A DNA stretch of 8,168 nucleotides from Fusobacteriales bacterium (GTDB lineage Bacteria; Fusobacteriota; Fusobacteriia; Fusobacteriales; Leptotrichiaceae): contig JAITVW010000241.1 of assembly GCA_031285605.1 (NCBI GenBank), positions 1-8,168 on the forward strand. The letters run 5' to 3'. Below, in pieces: positions 8,001 through 8,168 of the stretch (within the stretch, counting starts at the first letter, position 1; the number at the start of each line of letters is the position of its first letter). The translations under genes were made by a program, and so were the position numbers. Below the pieces are notes generated by a model, which did no database searches, had not been told where the DNA came from, and saw only the letters and a list, made by a program, of their open reading frames with translations.

Positions 8001-8168
8001 AACGGAGGAACAGGGATATATTCTGAAGGAGGAACAATTACTTTAAATGCCGGTTCGTCAATAACAACAGGTCAGAATGATGCAGTGGGAGTATATGCCG
8101 TGAATCAGACAGGAACAGTAGTAAATAATTCTGCAGTATCTGTGGGAGACGGTTCTTACGGCTTTGTA
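1962..8168 (+). CDS. giant fusobacterial-type autotransporter adhesin, N-terminal 2069 residues (3' end outside window)
   Basis: The frame is open from ATG 1962 to the last base. Residues 1-22 are a signal peptide (MKRNKK, hydrophobic core, AYA before the cut). Residues 27-110 are charged and helical (RYDRMYNSIVKNIEKG, YLEWQVFFTGFYEEY), as in the autotransporter-associated N-terminal domain of Fusobacteriota. Residues 157-253 form a Pro-rich linker (PNSPAAVAVNPPVIPLMP). From about residue 300 on it is a Gly/Asn/Thr/Ile-rich beta-helix passenger with repeated coils of the kind NNGTIxLxGxxSxGIY, 22-29 residues apart. I saw no Cys codon, usual for passengers that cross the periplasm unfolded. 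A type Va secretion barrel is expected at the C-terminus but lies outside the window, so that class is inferred. The likely role is surface adhesion or aggregation. Total length must exceed 2069 residues. No protease triad or other enzyme motif was seen. It is the last gene of the operon starting near 1175. Confidence 0.88.
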   Translation, partial: MKRNKKLLVSFLAINSILSAYAAGTETVVSPRYDRMYNSIVKNIEKGSSNQKTYEIIEQILNQKNKELKDLYLRGDYIVKPEYLEWQVFFTGFYEEYSEGRDNTKENAAYHSKVSGYYDTNGNYVMTSGSINGMMGKPHKQLQQPKEIDLGVTVQVREPSRQPVSLGVSKPSMPQITPNSPAAVAVNPPVIPLMPNLSFEINPPATFSVPSVSTSISLNLPTIAVRAFNPVAPSVTTITIDPVSTLTLTFPGSGNGDQQWINKGGSVAPIAQQDFTGQSGKGTLDAVSLSTAASQNFNVSLHNTNAVGRTGTSHTATNNGIQNFDWTGVTASHAVMKLVGSHEIQIKNMDMKFIGVGNKPSAYLMLFHTDAHNFAGMESTWNLDSNTTVTMSGQKIILYGVQSHSGYASGSGMINNGIITADGETTAATSQGTSYTGLNPDQRIIFTTIDADGGSLSSYSRWFYFINNGTITLNGTSDILANFATPGNIGRGTYFTNNSAIYLNGQSSVGIMLNPSVSNFGDSHILLNTPIEIRGDKSLGIQLTNDVFKLEKSIINLNLGTTGNDSNSTGNIAGNNPGLVEGAVGVLVSEAAANFTLKDYKINIGDHSFSNAGIRVAAGKISLSTGGNSSIDFSANSSENAGVSITGGSSTATTAGITINLNGTSNVGAQVENSGTFNHSNGTINIGGQGNLGIATLSGATTNMNNASAVINVGAKGTGAYNNSVFNLTAGTIKATGDSAVAVYGAAGNINTNINDGNIEVGSGGIALFSGNSSKINIKSAADIKVNAGGLLFYNHDGGMFTGKYVLDGIVSPRVEAGGMVFYYKGGSLSNSELSGMSAISSSFEGKTALGTTDKLDLRMAAGSSLIYLESTPGLTKNISDLSLILPLVPLSGAWLTVTPDSGAVIKTYTLSDLNLILDNDTDSNLDGGIYSKLQILSSDITVNNGVTVNGTNNGQIAIVQRNKTGSTNPSDILITNNGTINLTGDNSVGIVGDYAKTDTSSSSKIELYGDKSTGIISTNGTQTTNAGTIIIDGDKAMGIYGGNTLDDTPAVLGYGNGKINITHSGEIKTTNATGERYGIYVENKAAYSVPVTDSTVTTTAGSKIDLSLAANGGVGIYSDKSTVNHSGSVKISSTATNNGTGIYAIAGSNVEILNTGSLEVTGEKGYGFFLKDSAGKNSGSITVGKESIGINLDALSTGNNNGTLTIGESSAGMYVGGTSTGNNNAGALITSSDSEALGIYVLSGATGTNAGNITLTGQKSSGIYNKGTFTMTGGTVEVNSVSGAGIYADTGSTTNINAGAIKAGKGAIALYADSSTINVAGGTNFDISGDTDGKSIFAYNYNNLGVMTTGKVNLTGTTNTIVNINSGGIGFYVKGMTLDTYINNLISNSGTGKLEIVMKNSDSNLYVLDSPGSPTQLSTISSLVPGTTLGSAGNVVISTGSVSDYGLLTLVKGELEIDQDVNLDTASDAYNKSDFVNSSVKLNAGKSITGTAANALGIGQRNYSGGTLANLLVQNDGTINLTGMKSTGIAVDFGRVQNSAGAVINVGEDGIGIYAANSSQVTNAGAINLTNNGVGIYGANYFDGVTSMPYGTDDIDITNSGDIISTGTTGRNIGIYANNRPSTPGPVSTVALNTGSNIDVSSSEEGIGVYAVDSILTINDGNITVGKNGIGIYAEGTTGTIAGGTVNLTGDNAIGYYLAAGSSFTNTGGNIYIDGQNIILTISDSTSSMNFLTPFNITATAGSTYVAGSMTGGEFYNNTTATLGSNGMLISGLGTAALFGTASDVNSSGTNVAGMLISGQYTDNPFPHIISGTPVNVEGTNLGIMNLGDSSAGIYLMNDARGENRGTITMGNYSVGMYAEGSLSLSASSVKNDNGTINIGQESTGLFLKNGASVWNAGATAEINSTSQKAVGMYSERSSAGATAVINDGKIELNGDQSIGIYTTGVSNVTNNGTILIGSSLSPIQPGVGIYADNAGSSVVNSSGKSVTVGDNSIGIYNMNGSVTNDGIITAGNGGTGIYSEGGTITLNAGSSITTGQNDAVGVYAVNQTGTVVNNSAVSVGDGSYGFV
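2430..2720 (+). other. proline-rich linker region of the autotransporter
   Basis: About residues 157-253 are rich in Pro, Val, Ser, Ala and Asn, with a repeated pattern of one Pro every 3-8 residues (EPSRQPVSLGVSKPSMPQ, NPPVIPLMPN, NPVAPSV). It separates the helical N-terminal segment from the beta-helix. Such linkers are usual in the fusobacterial autotransporter N-terminal region. GCC/CCG codons make this stretch locally richer in GC than its surroundings. Confidence 0.65.
4410..5480 (+). repeat. large passenger module, copy A
   Basis: This stretch aligns in order with 6060-7060. Matching landmarks are AGGMVFYYKG (4410) with SGGIGFYVKG (6060), IVQRN with GIGQRN, NNGTINLTGDNSVGI with NDGTINLTGMKSTGI, GIYGGN with GIYGAN, and ITHSGEI with ITNSGDI. 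Offsets fall smoothly from 1650 through 1620 and 1611 to 1584 bases, as expected for one duplicated block with small indels. Confidence 0.65.
6060..7060 (+). repeat. large passenger module, copy B
   Basis: Second copy of the module described at 4410-5480. It closes with GYYLAAGSS at 7047, equivalent to GYGFFLKDS at 5460 of copy A. Similarity is at protein level and moderate, so the duplication is old or was followed by strong divergence. Confidence 0.6.
7263..7360 (+). repeat. 17-base direct repeat, GMLISG coil duplication
   Basis: GGTATGTTAATAAGCGG occurs at 7263-7279 and again at 7344-7360, 81 bases (27 codons) apart and in the same frame; each encodes GMLISG. The distance equals one beta-helix turn, so this looks like a recent copying or conversion of a single coil. 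Confidence 0.75.

Larger units (their letters stand above)
5076..8168 (+). repeat. tandem beta-coil repeats with a GIY core
   Basis: Within the autotransporter, exact GIY occurs at codons starting 5076, 5196, 5307, 5385, 5676, 5748, 5817, 6618, 6687, 6804, 6975, 7461, 7782, 7869, 7947 and 8013. Variants are GMY (5598, 7530, 7698) and GVY (6906, 8088). Neighbouring motifs in the last part are 66-87 bases apart (22-29 residues), matching one turn of a right-handed beta-helix. The preceding half of each unit is typically N-x-G-x-I-x-L-x-G. The repeats are degenerate at protein level and still partly identical in DNA. Confidence 0.8.

Noticed and set aside
5076..8168. CRISPR-like regular repeats
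   Set aside because: The periodicity is at protein level in an open frame, with degenerate DNA repeats and no constant repeat/spacer pattern.

Overview
The window is AT-rich, purine-rich on the + strand, and all supportable genes lie on that strand. The main gene has the architecture of the giant autotransporters of Fusobacteriota: an N-terminal signal peptide, a charged helical segment, a Pro-rich linker, then a long repetitive Gly/Asn/Thr/Ile-rich beta-helix. Together with AGGAGG ribosome sites and ATA/AGA/GGA codon preference, this points to the Leptotrichiaceae (Sebaldella or Leptotrichia-like). The genus assignment is inference from family memory, not from a marker gene.

Layout. Positions 1-150 hold the last 49 codons of an unidentified gene. 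Positions 151-336 are AT-rich and contain two short sequences that look like insertion-sequence ends, plus a perfect AGGAGG site. Positions 337-868 are a broken DUF1275 (YoaK-type) membrane protein gene that lacks its N-terminal third and has two single-base frameshifts. A good intrinsic terminator closes it at 886-922. Positions 923-1139 are AT-rich spacer with nothing I recognise. A near-consensus promoter (TTGACT, 17 bases, TACAAT) at 1140-1168 opens the next unit.

That unit looks like a four-gene operon. It has three small genes (about 1221-1403, 1400-1697 and 1698-1931), of which the second and third encode clear signal peptides, followed by the giant autotransporter from 1962 to beyond the window end. 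The small genes sit close together, one pair with an ATGA stop/start overlap, and genes 2, 3 and 4 have ribosome sites at the same 4-base spacing. All three small genes appear damaged: a nonsense codon in the first, an A-run insertion in the second, and two frame changes in the third. The autotransporter is open for all 2069 visible codons without a stop or frame change.

The small exported proteins were probably co-expressed with the autotransporter, as accessory, chaperone-like or co-adhesin factors, and have since decayed. The giant passenger remains under selection or decayed later. Its C-terminal translocator barrel is outside the window. No RNA genes, CRISPR arrays or intact mobile elements were seen.
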